NCBI RefSeq assembly: GCF_029263155.1
Contig: NZ_JAJCYB010000063.1
Location: forward strand, 1 to 64,000
Origin: Pseudonocardia sp.
Lineage (GTDB): Bacteria; Actinomycetota; Actinomycetes; Mycobacteriales; Pseudonocardiaceae
Direction of reading: 5' to 3'
Length of the DNA: 64,000 bases
The position numbers were made by a program, and so were the translations under genes. The first letter of the stretch is position 1; the number at the start of each line of letters is the position of its first letter. Shown piece after piece: positions 8,970-17,197 of this stretch. A model generated the notes under the pieces. That model was not told the DNA's origin and did not search any database. It saw only the letters and a program-made list of their open reading frames with translations.

Positions 8970-10167
8970 CGGGCACGACCGGCTGCGCAGGCTGCTCGGA
9001 TCCCCGGACCTGGCGTGGCTGCTCGACCGGATGCGCAGGCGGCTGGAGCGCGGCGAGCCCGTCACCGGCACGGTCACGCTGACCGACGCCACCCCCGGAC
9101 AGCGGGCCGCGGTGGCCCGGCTGCTCGGCCGTCGACCGCGGGCGGGCACCGCGCTGAGCGTGCGGCTCGACGACGTCGCCGACACGGTGGCGCGCTCGGG
9201 AGCACACCCCGGCGGGCTGGCGGCGGCGGTGGTCGCGCTCACCGGTCCGGTCACCCCGCGCGCGACGCTGCTCGCCGAGCGCGAGACGGCGTGGGCGGTC
9301 GCCTTCGCCCGCCTCGACCCGGCGCTCGACCGCCACCCGGCGCTGCAGCCCTGGATCGACTCGCTGCGCGCCACCGGCACCGTGCGGCGCCTGACCGCCG
9401 ACCCCGACCGGGCCACGGCGCTGCTCGCCGACGTCGCCGCCGTGCTCACCGCGCTGCCCGCCGAGCCCGAACCGGTGGGCCGCTTCGCCGAGCGCGTGCT
9501 GGGTTCGGCACACGCCCTCGACGAGGGGCGCCCCGTCACCGGCCTGGTCTTCGCCGCCGCCCGCGTGCTGGGCGGGGTCGGCGACGGCGACGGCGCCGGG
9601 TGGCGCCGCGAGGTGTGGGCGGCGGTCGGCCTGCTGCGCGACGAGCTGTCCAGCACGGTGCTGGCGCTGGGCCTGCCCGGTGACGCCCACGATCCCGAAC
9701 CGGTGGTGCTCACCCTGCGCAGGCTGTCCCGCCGCCCGCCGCGCCTCGACCTCGCCGGACGGACGCTGTCGGTGTGCGAGAACCCCGTGGTGGTGGCCGA
9801 GGCCGCCGACCGGCTCGGCCCGGCCGCCGCGCCGCTGGTCTGCGTCAGCGGGCAGCCGGGAGCGGCGGCGATCACGCTGCTGCGCCTGGCCGTCGACGCC
9901 GGGGCCACCCTGCGCTTCCACGGCGACTTCGACTGGGGCGGCGTGCGCATCGGCAACGTGCTGTGCGCCCGCCTGCCGGTCGGCCCGTGGCGGTTCGACG
10001 CGGCGTCCTACCGGGCCGCGCTCGAGCGCGGCCCCGGCGGCCCGCTGCGGGGCACCCCCGCCGAGGCGTCCTGGGACCCGCTGCTCGCCGACGCCATGCG
10101 CCGCGCCGGGTCCGCGGTGGAGGAGGAGCGGGTGCTCGACGACCTGGTCGGCGACCTCGCGCGGTGA
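8959..10167 (+). CDS. jetD: Wadjet type II JetD-like nuclease (DUF3323 + DUF2399 / TIGR02679)
   Basis: 402 residues; the ATG at 8959 lies inside the last codons of jetC (11-base overlap). The C-terminal DUF2399 domain is Toprim-like, with the acidic metal-binding motif in RFHGDFDWGGVRIGN (about residues 319-333) preceded by LVCVSGQPG. The N-terminal region is the DUF3323-type domain. JetD is the topoisomerase-VI-A-like subunit that cuts DNA captured by the JetABC SMC complex. The key Asp-x-Asp is present. Last gene of the operon. Confidence 0.88.
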   Translation: MSSDGHDRLRRLLGSPDLAWLLDRMRRRLERGEPVTGTVTLTDATPGQRAAVARLLGRRPRAGTALSVRLDDVADTVARSGAHPGGLAAAVVALTGPVTPRATLLAERETAWAVAFARLDPALDRHPALQPWIDSLRATGTVRRLTADPDRATALLADVAAVLTALPAEPEPVGRFAERVLGSAHALDEGRPVTGLVFAAARVLGGVGDGDGAGWRREVWAAVGLLRDELSSTVLALGLPGDAHDPEPVVLTLRRLSRRPPRLDLAGRTLSVCENPVVVAEAADRLGPAAAPLVCVSGQPGAAAITLLRLAVDAGATLRFHGDFDWGGVRIGNVLCARLPVGPWRFDAASYRAALERGPGGPLRGTPAEASWDPLLADAMRRAGSAVEEERVLDDLVGDLAR

Positions 10168-10310
10168 CGCTCCCGGGTACACGGTCACGGGGTCTCGCGT
10201 GGGGCCGATCGGGAATCCCGTCCCCCCTTCGTGCGAGCGGCTAACGGACCCCCACCACCGTCCCGATGAACCGTGCAGGGCGCCCGACCGGGCACCGGAC
10301 GGAGGTCGGC

Positions 10311-11363
10311 GTGATCGGGATCGGGCTGTTCGCGAAGATCGTCGGGGGGATCGTCGCCGCCGGAGCGGTGGGGACGGCGGTCGTCGTCGGTGTGAGCGCC
10401 GGCGGGTCCGCAGGCGACGCGGTCGTCACCCGCGTCGTCGACGGCGACACCGTCGACGTCCGCGTCGGCGGGCGCGACGAGCGCGTCCGCCTGCTCAACA
10501 TCGACACCCCGGAGTCGGTGGACCCGGACCGGCCGGTGCAGTGCCTCGGGCCGGAGGCGACGGCGTTCCTGGAGGCGCTGCTGCCGGCCGGCACCCCGGT
10601 GACGCTGGAGTACGACGACGTGCGCACCGACCGCTACGGCCGCACCCTGGCCGGCGTGTTCACCGCCGACGGGACGCTCGTCAACACCGAGATCGCCCGG
10701 GCCGGGCTGGCCGCGGTGGTCGTGTTCGACGACAACGTCCGCTTCCTGCCTCCGGTGGAGCGGGCCCGGGCGCAGGCGCAGCAGGCGCAGGCCGGGCTGT
10801 ACTCGCCCGGCACGGCGTGCACGGTGCCGGCACTGGTCGCTCAGCTCGACGAGACGGTGGCCGCCCATCCGGTGCGCACCCCGCCGGACGGGGCGCCGGC
10901 GGCGGAGTTCGAGGCCGCGGCGGCGGCGCCGGACGTCGTCGTGGCCGCCGCGGCGGCCCTCGCCGACCTGCTGACCGGCCAGGCCGACCAGCCACCGGTC
11001 GCCGCGATCCCGGAGGCCGAGCGGGCCGTACTCGTCGACGCGGTGCAGGAGATCGGCCGCACTGCGCGGACCCAGGGCACCGACCTGCGGTCGAGCGCCG
11101 ACGAGATCGTGCGGGCCGAGGCCGCCCGGCGGGCCGAGCAGGAGCGGCTGGCCGAGCAGGAGCGTGTCGCCGAGCAGGAGCGGGTGGCCGAGCGGGAGCG
11201 GGCACGCCGGACCGAGCAGGAGCGGGCCGAACGGGAGCGGGAGACCGCGCCCGCACCGGAACGCCGCGCCGATCCCGCACCGTCCGGCGACCCGTACCCG
11301 GGCTACACCGGGCCGCGGTGCTACGAGCCGGGCGGGCGCGTCTGGCACCCCTGCCCGTCCTGA
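10311..11363 (+). CDS. Thermonuclease (SNase-like) family protein with N-terminal membrane anchor
   Basis: The GTG at 10311 was preferred over the in-frame ATG at 10266 because GGAGG lies 5 bases upstream of it. A hydrophobic segment (residues ~1-30) is a signal anchor. The SNase fold follows, with VVDGDTVDVRV, RLLNIDTPE, a Tyr-Gly-Arg-x-Leu motif (DRYGRTLAGV) and the LVNTEIARAGLA segment. After it come a predicted coiled coil of Glu/Arg/Gln heptads (~270-320) and a conserved tail (YPGYTGPRCYEPGGRVW). Probable extracellular or wall-facing nuclease; the coiled-coil extension is unusual for the family. Confidence 0.8.
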   Translation: MIGIGLFAKIVGGIVAAGAVGTAVVVGVSAGGSAGDAVVTRVVDGDTVDVRVGGRDERVRLLNIDTPESVDPDRPVQCLGPEATAFLEALLPAGTPVTLEYDDVRTDRYGRTLAGVFTADGTLVNTEIARAGLAAVVVFDDNVRFLPPVERARAQAQQAQAGLYSPGTACTVPALVAQLDETVAAHPVRTPPDGAPAAEFEAAAAAPDVVVAAAAALADLLTGQADQPPVAAIPEAERAVLVDAVQEIGRTARTQGTDLRSSADEIVRAEAARRAEQERLAEQERVAEQERVAERERARRTEQERAERERETAPAPERRADPAPSGDPYPGYTGPRCYEPGGRVWHPCPS

Positions 11364-11381
11364 GCGCCGCCCGTCACCCGC

Positions 11382-13616
11382 TCACCCGACCGGGGCGACG
11401 AACTCGATCCCGCCGAGCCGGAACTCGCGCTCGTCGTCGCGCAGGTGACACCACGCGGACAGCCAGCGGTCGTAGACGTGGTGCGGGCGGATGTCGCGGG
11501 TGGAGTGGTTGCCGGCGGCGTTGCGGTAGCGGATGCGCACGTCGCGGCCGTGGTCCACGGCGTCGGCCAGCAGGGCGAGCTCGCCGTCGTCGAGGTGGGT
11601 GGCGACGCGGGCGAGCTCGTGGTGGGTGGCCGACAGCGCCTGTTCCGGCGGGTCGCCGGAGAGCAGGCGCGCGGCGAGGTCGGCGGGCGCGATCCGGCGG
11701 CGCGGTGCACGAGGTGCCGGCTCGGGGGCGGGGCCGGCCGCCCGCGGCGCCAGCACCACCGCGCCGTCGGCGTCCTCGGGCATCGGGGAGAACCCGGCGG
11801 CACGCAGCTTCGCGACCACGTCGTCGGGCTCGTTCGGGCTGGTCAGCACGGTGGGGGCGAGCTGGGCCAGGCGCAGCGGGCGCAACGCCCGGGTGTGCCG
11901 GAGTTCGGCGATCTCGGACTCCGACCCGGTGACGCAGCACCGCACGCCGCGGACCCGCACGGAGCCGTGCCGGCGGGCGACGTCGGAGATCAGGTAGTCC
12001 AGCGGCTGCGGCAGCTCCTGCCCGGTGACGGCGGCGAGGTCGGTGCGCAGCTCGTCGGCGCTCCACCCGGCGTCCATCGCCGACCGCACCGACGCCGGGG
12101 TGAACCGCCAGATCGCGGCGGCGCCCCGGCTCTCGGCGACGGCACAGGCGGCGAGCAGCCGGGCGGCGGCCGCGGTGGGCTGCCCGGACACCACGGCGGT
12201 GAGATCGGACTGCAGCACCAGCAGCCCGCGCGACTCCGGCAGCAGCCCGGCGGCCCGGCGGGCGAGCTCGGCGGCGTCGGTCCCGGCGGTCGCGACGAGC
12301 AGCTCACCGAGCGCGGTCAGCCGGTCCCCCGTGACGACGCCGAGCGCGGTGGCCTCGCGCACCGCCGCCACCGCCTCGCGGCCGGCGTACCGGACGTCGA
12401 CGTGCAGCGGGCAGAACCAGCCCAGGTGCTCCGCCGCCGAGCGCAGCGAGCCGCCACCGGCCGCGGCCCGCAGCAGGGACCGGCGCAGGATCCCGGCGCC
12501 GGAGTGCATCGGCAGCGGCGGAGCGACCTCGCCGTCGTCGATCTCGCGGCTGGTCGGGGCCAGATCCAGGGCGTGCCAGGCCTGTACGACGCCCGCCCAG
12601 CGCGCCACCGGCTCCTCGTCGCGCCACCGGTCGTAGGCCGCGGTCGGTGCGTAGCCGCCGGGGCCCGCGGCGAGCAGGCCCGCGGCGTGCGCGACGTCGA
12701 TCCACAGCGCCGGCTCCTCGACCTTCAGCGACTTCGCCAGCCGGGCCCGCTCGCGCGCTCCGACACCGCCCTTCTTCAGCGCGGCGATCGGGCGGGTGCG
12801 GGCGTCGTCGAGCAGGGTGACCAGCGCGAGCAGCGCCGCCTCCGCGCCGGCCCGCCCGTCGTCGACCGGCCCGGTCGCCGCATCGACGGCCGGGCGGCCG
12901 GTCACCGCGCCGTCGACGAGGAGCATCGCGGCGATCTCGCGGGGCAGCTCCGGCAGGTGACCCACGGCCACCAGCAACCCGGCGTCCACGAGCTCGACGG
13001 CCGTCGGGCCCACCCGTCCGGGCAGGGAGAAGCCGCGCGCGTCGAGCAGCAGCCGCAGGTGCCGGTCCGCGGCCGGGGAGAGCCGCTCGGTCGCCGCGAC
13101 CACGACCGCCGGATCGGTGACGAGCCGCTCCAGCTCCTGCACCAGCGCCGGTTTCGTCCCGCCTGCGGGACCGCCGCCCAGGGCCGCGACGGCGTCGCGC
13201 ACCTGCTCCACCCGCGCCTGCCCGGCGATCCTGCGGACCGACCGGAAGTCCCCCAGCTCACCCGCGAAGTGCGCCGCGAGCCGCAGCGGCAGCTCGACCC
13301 GGCCGCCCTCGCGCCAGGCCAGGCCACGGGCGCACAGCCGATCCACGGCCTCGCCGGCCAGCTCCTCGGAGGCCTGGACCCACCGGGCGAGCGCGGCCCG
13401 GTCGGGCGGCTCCAGCAGCGCGACGGCGCGCGCCACGACCGTCTCGTCCCGGTCCATCGACGGCAGCGCGCGGCTCAGCGAGTCGGCCCCGCCCAGGCGC
13501 AGCGCCAGCTGGTCCAGGGAGCGGGGCACCGGCTCGACGAGCACGTCGCGGCGCTGCTCCAGCAGGGCGGCGAGCGCCGCGACGTCGAGGCGGGCGAGGT
13601 GGTCGGCGAACGTCAC
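11382..13616 (-). CDS. Helicase-associated (XPB-like) domain protein with C-terminal WYL domain
   Basis: 744 residues from the GTG at 13616; the start VTFADHLARLDVAALAALLE matches the usual N-terminus of this actinobacterial family. The central part resembles the helicase C-terminal/XPB-associated domain (TVLTSPNEPDDVVAKLRAAG), but there is no Walker A or B, so it is not an active helicase by itself. The last ~80 residues form a WYL-type ligand-sensing domain (VRIRYRNAAGNHSTRDIRPH, RWLSAWCHLRDDEREFRLGG). Members are common next to DNA-repair genes; the exact role is unknown. Convergent with the thermonuclease gene, 18 bases apart. Confidence 0.8.
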   Translation of the reverse strand: MTFADHLARLDVAALAALLEQRRDVLVEPVPRSLDQLALRLGGADSLSRALPSMDRDETVVARAVALLEPPDRAALARWVQASEELAGEAVDRLCARGLAWREGGRVELPLRLAAHFAGELGDFRSVRRIAGQARVEQVRDAVAALGGGPAGGTKPALVQELERLVTDPAVVVAATERLSPAADRHLRLLLDARGFSLPGRVGPTAVELVDAGLLVAVGHLPELPREIAAMLLVDGAVTGRPAVDAATGPVDDGRAGAEAALLALVTLLDDARTRPIAALKKGGVGARERARLAKSLKVEEPALWIDVAHAAGLLAAGPGGYAPTAAYDRWRDEEPVARWAGVVQAWHALDLAPTSREIDDGEVAPPLPMHSGAGILRRSLLRAAAGGGSLRSAAEHLGWFCPLHVDVRYAGREAVAAVREATALGVVTGDRLTALGELLVATAGTDAAELARRAAGLLPESRGLLVLQSDLTAVVSGQPTAAAARLLAACAVAESRGAAAIWRFTPASVRSAMDAGWSADELRTDLAAVTGQELPQPLDYLISDVARRHGSVRVRGVRCCVTGSESEIAELRHTRALRPLRLAQLAPTVLTSPNEPDDVVAKLRAAGFSPMPEDADGAVVLAPRAAGPAPEPAPRAPRRRIAPADLAARLLSGDPPEQALSATHHELARVATHLDDGELALLADAVDHGRDVRIRYRNAAGNHSTRDIRPHHVYDRWLSAWCHLRDDEREFRLGGIEFVAPVG

Positions 13617-13686
13617 GGCACCGATCCCACCATCCCGGTCGCCGGGCCGGGAGGCCACCCGGATTCCGTCGGGGACATCGGGCAGC

Positions 13687-15324
13687 ATGGGTGCCGTGAT
13701 GTCGCAGCCGAGCTCCGTACCCGACCACGCCGACGCCCCCGAGTGGTGGCGCTCGGCGGTGATCTACCAGGTCTACCCGCGCTCGTTCGCCGACTCCGAC
13801 GGCGACGGCATCGGCGATCTCCCCGGCATCACCGCCCGGCTGCAGCACCTGGCCGACCTCGGCGTCGACGCGCTGTGGCTGTCCCCCTTCTACGTGTCCC
13901 CGATGGCCGACGCCGGATACGACGTGGCCGACTACCGCGACGTCGACCCGATCTTCGGCACGCTCGCCGACGCCGAGAAGATGATCGCCGAGGCGAAGGA
14001 GCTCGGCCTGCGGGTGATCGTCGACCTGGTGCCCAACCACACCTCCGACGCCCACGCCTGGTTCCGGGCCGCGCTGGCCGCGGGCCCGGGCAGCCCCGAG
14101 CGGGCGCGGTACCTGTTCCGCGACGGGGTCGGCGACGGGCCTCCCAACGGGTGGCGCAGCGTGTTCGGCGGGCCGGCGTGGACCCGGGTGCCCGACGGCC
14201 AGTGGTACCTGCACCTGTTCGACTCCGGCCAGCCCGACCTGGACTGGAGCAACCCGGAGGTCCGGGAGGAGTTCCACGACATCCTGCGCACCTGGCTCGA
14301 CCGGGGCGTCGACGGCTTCCGCGTGGACGTCGCCAACGCGCTGGTCAAGGCCGACGGCCTGCCGGAGTGGGAGCACGAGCACGGCACGGTCGACGCCGAG
14401 CACGCCCCGATGTGGGACCAGGACGGCGTGCACGAGATCTACCGCGGGTGGCGGGCGGTCCTCGACACCTACGACGGCGATCGGATGCTGGTCGCGGAGG
14501 CCTGGGTCGAGCCGATCGAACGGCTCGCCCGCTACGTCCGCCCCGACGAGATGCACCAGGCGTTCAACTTCGACTTCCTGAAGGCCGCGTGGCGGTCCGC
14601 CGACCTGCGCCGGGTCGTCACCACCTCGCTGGCCGCGAACGACGCCGTCGGCGCCCCGACCACCTGGGTGCTGTCCAACCACGACGTCGTGCGGCACGCC
14701 ACCCGGCTCGCCCTGCCGGCCGGCGAGAACCCCAACGGCATCCGCGCCACCGACCCCCAGCCCGACGCGGCGCTCGGCCTGCGCCGGGCACGCGCCGCCA
14801 GCGCGCTGATGCTGGCGCTGCCCGGTTCGGCCTACGTCTACCAGGGCGAGGAGCTGGGACTTCCTGAGCACACCACGCTGCCCGACGAGCTGCGCCAGGA
14901 CCCGACGTGGTTCCGCACCGGCGGCGTGGTGGCCGGCCGCGACGGTTGCCGCGTCCCGATCCCGTGGAACGCCGCCGCCCCGGCCCACGGCTTCAGCCCC
15001 ACGGGTGCGACCTGGCTCCCGCAGCCGGACCATTTCGCCCACCACGCCGTCGACGTCCAGTCCGGCGACCCCCATTCCACCCTGGAGCTCTACCGGGCCG
15101 CGCTGGCGCTGCGCCGTGACCTGCGGCTGGGCGAGGGCGCCGTCGACTGGGTCGACGGCGAGGCCGACGCGCTGGCCTTCCGCAACGGGCCGCTGCTCGT
15201 CGTCACCAACTTCGGGGTCGACCCGATCGCCCTGCCCGACGGCGCCGAGGTGCTGCTGGCCAGCGGTGAGCTCGGCGGAGCCCGGCAGGTGCCCACCGAC
15301 GTCACGGTCTGGGTGCGGGGGTGA
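13687..15324 (+). CDS. Alpha-glucosidase, glycoside hydrolase family 13
   Basis: About 545 residues. GH13 signatures: WWRSAVIYQVYPRSFADSDG, VDLVPNHTS, nucleophile Asp in GFRVDVAN (~214), acid/base Glu in LVAEAWVE (~271) and transition-state Asp in LSNHDVVRH (~333). It hydrolyses alpha-1,4/1,6-glucosides in the cytoplasm (oligo-1,6-glucosidase/alpha-glucosidase subgroup); no signal peptide. Starts at ATG 13687 or ATG 13699 are both possible. The start lies only ~70 bases from the divergent helicase-associated gene. The stop overlaps the next start (GTGA). Confidence 0.88.
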   Translation: MGAVMSQPSSVPDHADAPEWWRSAVIYQVYPRSFADSDGDGIGDLPGITARLQHLADLGVDALWLSPFYVSPMADAGYDVADYRDVDPIFGTLADAEKMIAEAKELGLRVIVDLVPNHTSDAHAWFRAALAAGPGSPERARYLFRDGVGDGPPNGWRSVFGGPAWTRVPDGQWYLHLFDSGQPDLDWSNPEVREEFHDILRTWLDRGVDGFRVDVANALVKADGLPEWEHEHGTVDAEHAPMWDQDGVHEIYRGWRAVLDTYDGDRMLVAEAWVEPIERLARYVRPDEMHQAFNFDFLKAAWRSADLRRVVTTSLAANDAVGAPTTWVLSNHDVVRHATRLALPAGENPNGIRATDPQPDAALGLRRARAASALMLALPGSAYVYQGEELGLPEHTTLPDELRQDPTWFRTGGVVAGRDGCRVPIPWNAAAPAHGFSPTGATWLPQPDHFAHHAVDVQSGDPHSTLELYRAALALRRDLRLGEGAVDWVDGEADALAFRNGPLLVVTNFGVDPIALPDGAEVLLASGELGGARQVPTDVTVWVRG

Positions 15325-16274
15325 GCGCGCGCGGGTGCCTGCTGGCCGGGGCGGTCGGCGACGCGCTCGGCGCGCCGGTCGAGTTCGAGTCCCTGGCGCA
15401 GATCCGGCGGGCCCACGGTGACGCGGGCGTCACGGACCTGCTCCCCTCGGCCTACGGGCGCGCCGGGCTGATCACCGACGACACCCAGATGACGCTGTTC
15501 ACCGCGGAGGCCCTGCTGGACGGCGGGGAGCTCCCCGCCGCGCTGACGGCCGCCTACCTGCGCTGGCTCGACACCCAGGAGCTCGCCGGCCCGGCCGCCG
15601 GCGCCACCGGCCTCGCCGCGCAGGGATGGCTGTACGCGCAGCGGGCGCCGGGCAACGCGTGCCTGTCCGGGCTGCGGTCGCAGCGGCGGCAGCCGGGCGC
15701 GCCCGTCAACGTCGACTCGAAGGGGTGCGGCACCGTCATGCGCTCGGCGCCGTTCGGCCTCACGCCGCGCCTGGCCGGTCCCGACGTGATCGCCGACGCC
15801 GCGATCGCCGGGTCGGCGCTCACCCACGGCCACCCGACCGCCGGGATCTCCGCGGCGGGGCTGGCCGTGCTGGTGCACCACCTCTCCGCCGGCCTCGACC
15901 TGCCCGGCGCGCTGGCGGCCACCCTCCCCCTCCTGGCCGCACGACCGGGGCACGAGGAGACCGTCGACGCCCTGCGCCGGGCCGTCGACGCCGCCGCGGC
16001 GCGCGCGGAACTCGGCTCGCTCGGCGAGGGCTGGGTCGCCGAGGAGGCGCTGGCCATGAGCGTCTTCTGCGCGCTGCGCCATCCCGACGACCTGCGCGCG
16101 GCGCTGCTGCTCGCGGTCAACCACGACGGCGACACCGACTCGACGGGCGCCATCACCGGCAACCTGCTCGGTGCCCGGCACGGGGAGGCCGCGGTGCCAC
16201 CCGAGTGGGCCGCGCAGGTGGAGGGCCGGGCGATGATCCTGGACCTGGCCGACCGCCTGGCCGCCGGCCGCTGA
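15321..16274 (+). CDS. ADP-ribosylglycohydrolase family protein
   Basis: 317 residues, GTG start overlapping the GH13 stop by four bases, so translationally coupled. DraG/ARH fold motifs: GCLLAGAVGDALGAPVEFES at the N-terminus, the metal-binding ITDDTQMTLF, and the second acidic cluster HDGDTDSTGAITGNLLGA near the C-terminus. All metal ligands appear present. It removes ADP-ribose from proteins, nucleic acids or small molecules. Why it is coupled to a glucosidase is not evident. Ends at a convergent terminator hairpin (16284-16309). Confidence 0.88.
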   Translation: MSARGCLLAGAVGDALGAPVEFESLAQIRRAHGDAGVTDLLPSAYGRAGLITDDTQMTLFTAEALLDGGELPAALTAAYLRWLDTQELAGPAAGATGLAAQGWLYAQRAPGNACLSGLRSQRRQPGAPVNVDSKGCGTVMRSAPFGLTPRLAGPDVIADAAIAGSALTHGHPTAGISAAGLAVLVHHLSAGLDLPGALAATLPLLAARPGHEETVDALRRAVDAAAARAELGSLGEGWVAEEALAMSVFCALRHPDDLRAALLLAVNHDGDTDSTGAITGNLLGARHGEAAVPPEWAAQVEGRAMILDLADRLAAGR

Positions 16275-16283
16275 CCGTGACCG

Positions 16284-16309
16284 TCCCCGCGTCGTCGTCG
16301 ACGCGGGGA
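16284..16309. terminator. Bidirectional terminator hairpin
   Basis: Perfect 11-bp inverted repeat (TCCCCGCGTCG / CGACGCGGGGA) with a TCGT loop. It fills the 35-base gap between the convergent ADP-ribosylglycohydrolase and TerD genes. There is no T-tract on either side, as is common for actinobacterial terminators. Confidence 0.75.
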
Positions 16310-16888
16310 TCAGCCGACGTTGACGCCGAAGTCCCTCGCGATGCCGGCCAGCCCCGACGCGTAGCCCTGCCCGACCGCCCGGAACTTCCACTCGCCCTGG
16401 TGGCGGTACAGCTCCCCGAACACCATCGCGGTCTCGGTGGACGCGTCCTCGGTGAGGTCGAAGCGGGTGATCTCGCGCTGGTCTGCCTCGTTGACCACGC
16501 GGATGAACGCGTTGGTGACCTGGCCGAAGTTCTGGCGACGGTTGTCGGCGTCGTAGATGCTCACCGGGAAGACGATCTTCTCGACCTCGGGGGCCATCGC
16601 CGCGAGGTTCACCTTGAGCGCCTCGTCGTCGCCCTCGCCCTCGCCGGTGAGGTTGTCGCCGGTGTGCTCGACCGTGCCGTCCGGGCTGGTCAGGTTGTTG
16701 AAGAAGACGAAGTGCGCGTCGGAGAGCACCTTGCCGTTCTCGCCGAGCAGGATCGCCGACGCGTCGAGGTCGTGGTCGGCACCGGTGGTGGTCCGCACGT
16801 CCCACCCCAGGCCGACGATGACGCTGGTCAACCCGGGGGCCTCCTTCGACAGGCTGACGTTGCCGCCCTTGGCCAGGCTCACTGCCAC
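16310..16888 (-). CDS. TerD family protein
   Basis: 192 residues from GTG 16888, with AGGAG six bases upstream. Typical TerD features: N-terminal [18 protein letters not shown], the WDVRT segment and the calcium-binding [12 protein letters not shown] loop with acidic residues ([27 protein letters not shown]). TerD/TerE proteins are Ca2+-binding, tellurite- and stress-response-associated proteins and in actinobacteria occur in several copies. Here it stands alone, with no other ter genes nearby. Confidence 0.9.
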   Translation of the reverse strand: MAVSLAKGGNVSLSKEAPGLTSVIVGLGWDVRTTTGADHDLDASAILLGENGKVLSDAHFVFFNNLTSPDGTVEHTGDNLTGEGEGDDEALKVNLAAMAPEVEKIVFPVSIYDADNRRQNFGQVTNAFIRVVNEADQREITRFDLTEDASTETAMVFGELYRHQGEWKFRAVGQGYASGLAGIARDFGVNVG

Positions 16889-17197
16889 GTGTCGCTCCTG
16901 TTAGTCGTTCGTCGAATGCGCTCGTCGTCGGTCCGGCGGCGATCACCCTAGTGCGGTCCGGAGCGGCGTGCACGACACTCGCGCCCGTGACGCGTCCGCT
17001 CGCTCGGCTCGCGGCCGGCGGGTTCCGCCGGGCCGCCGATCTGCTGCGGCGCGAGAAGGGTGGGGCCCGCCCGGCACGGCGGACCGGCGGGCCGACACCC
17101 CGCGGGTCGGGGGCTCCGGATGGTCACCGGGTCGGGTCGCGGGGACGCCCGCGGACCCGGCGTCCGACGCGTCCGCCGAACGTGACGAGGGAGCGCG
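16889..17197. other. Intergenic region between divergent terD and APC permease genes
   Basis: 309 bases. It must contain the promoters of both divergent genes, but no convincing -35/-10 pair, riboswitch or RNA gene was seen. Small ORFs across it are Arg/Pro-rich and look non-coding. A GAGGGAG lies just upstream of the permease ATG at 17198. Confidence 0.5.

Noticed and set aside
4725..9956. Very long open frame (1743 codons) on the minus strand opposite the Wadjet genes
   Set aside because: It is the antisense shadow of jetC/jetD; Gly/Arg/Val-rich low-complexity content and no family character. Long antisense frames are expected at this GC content.
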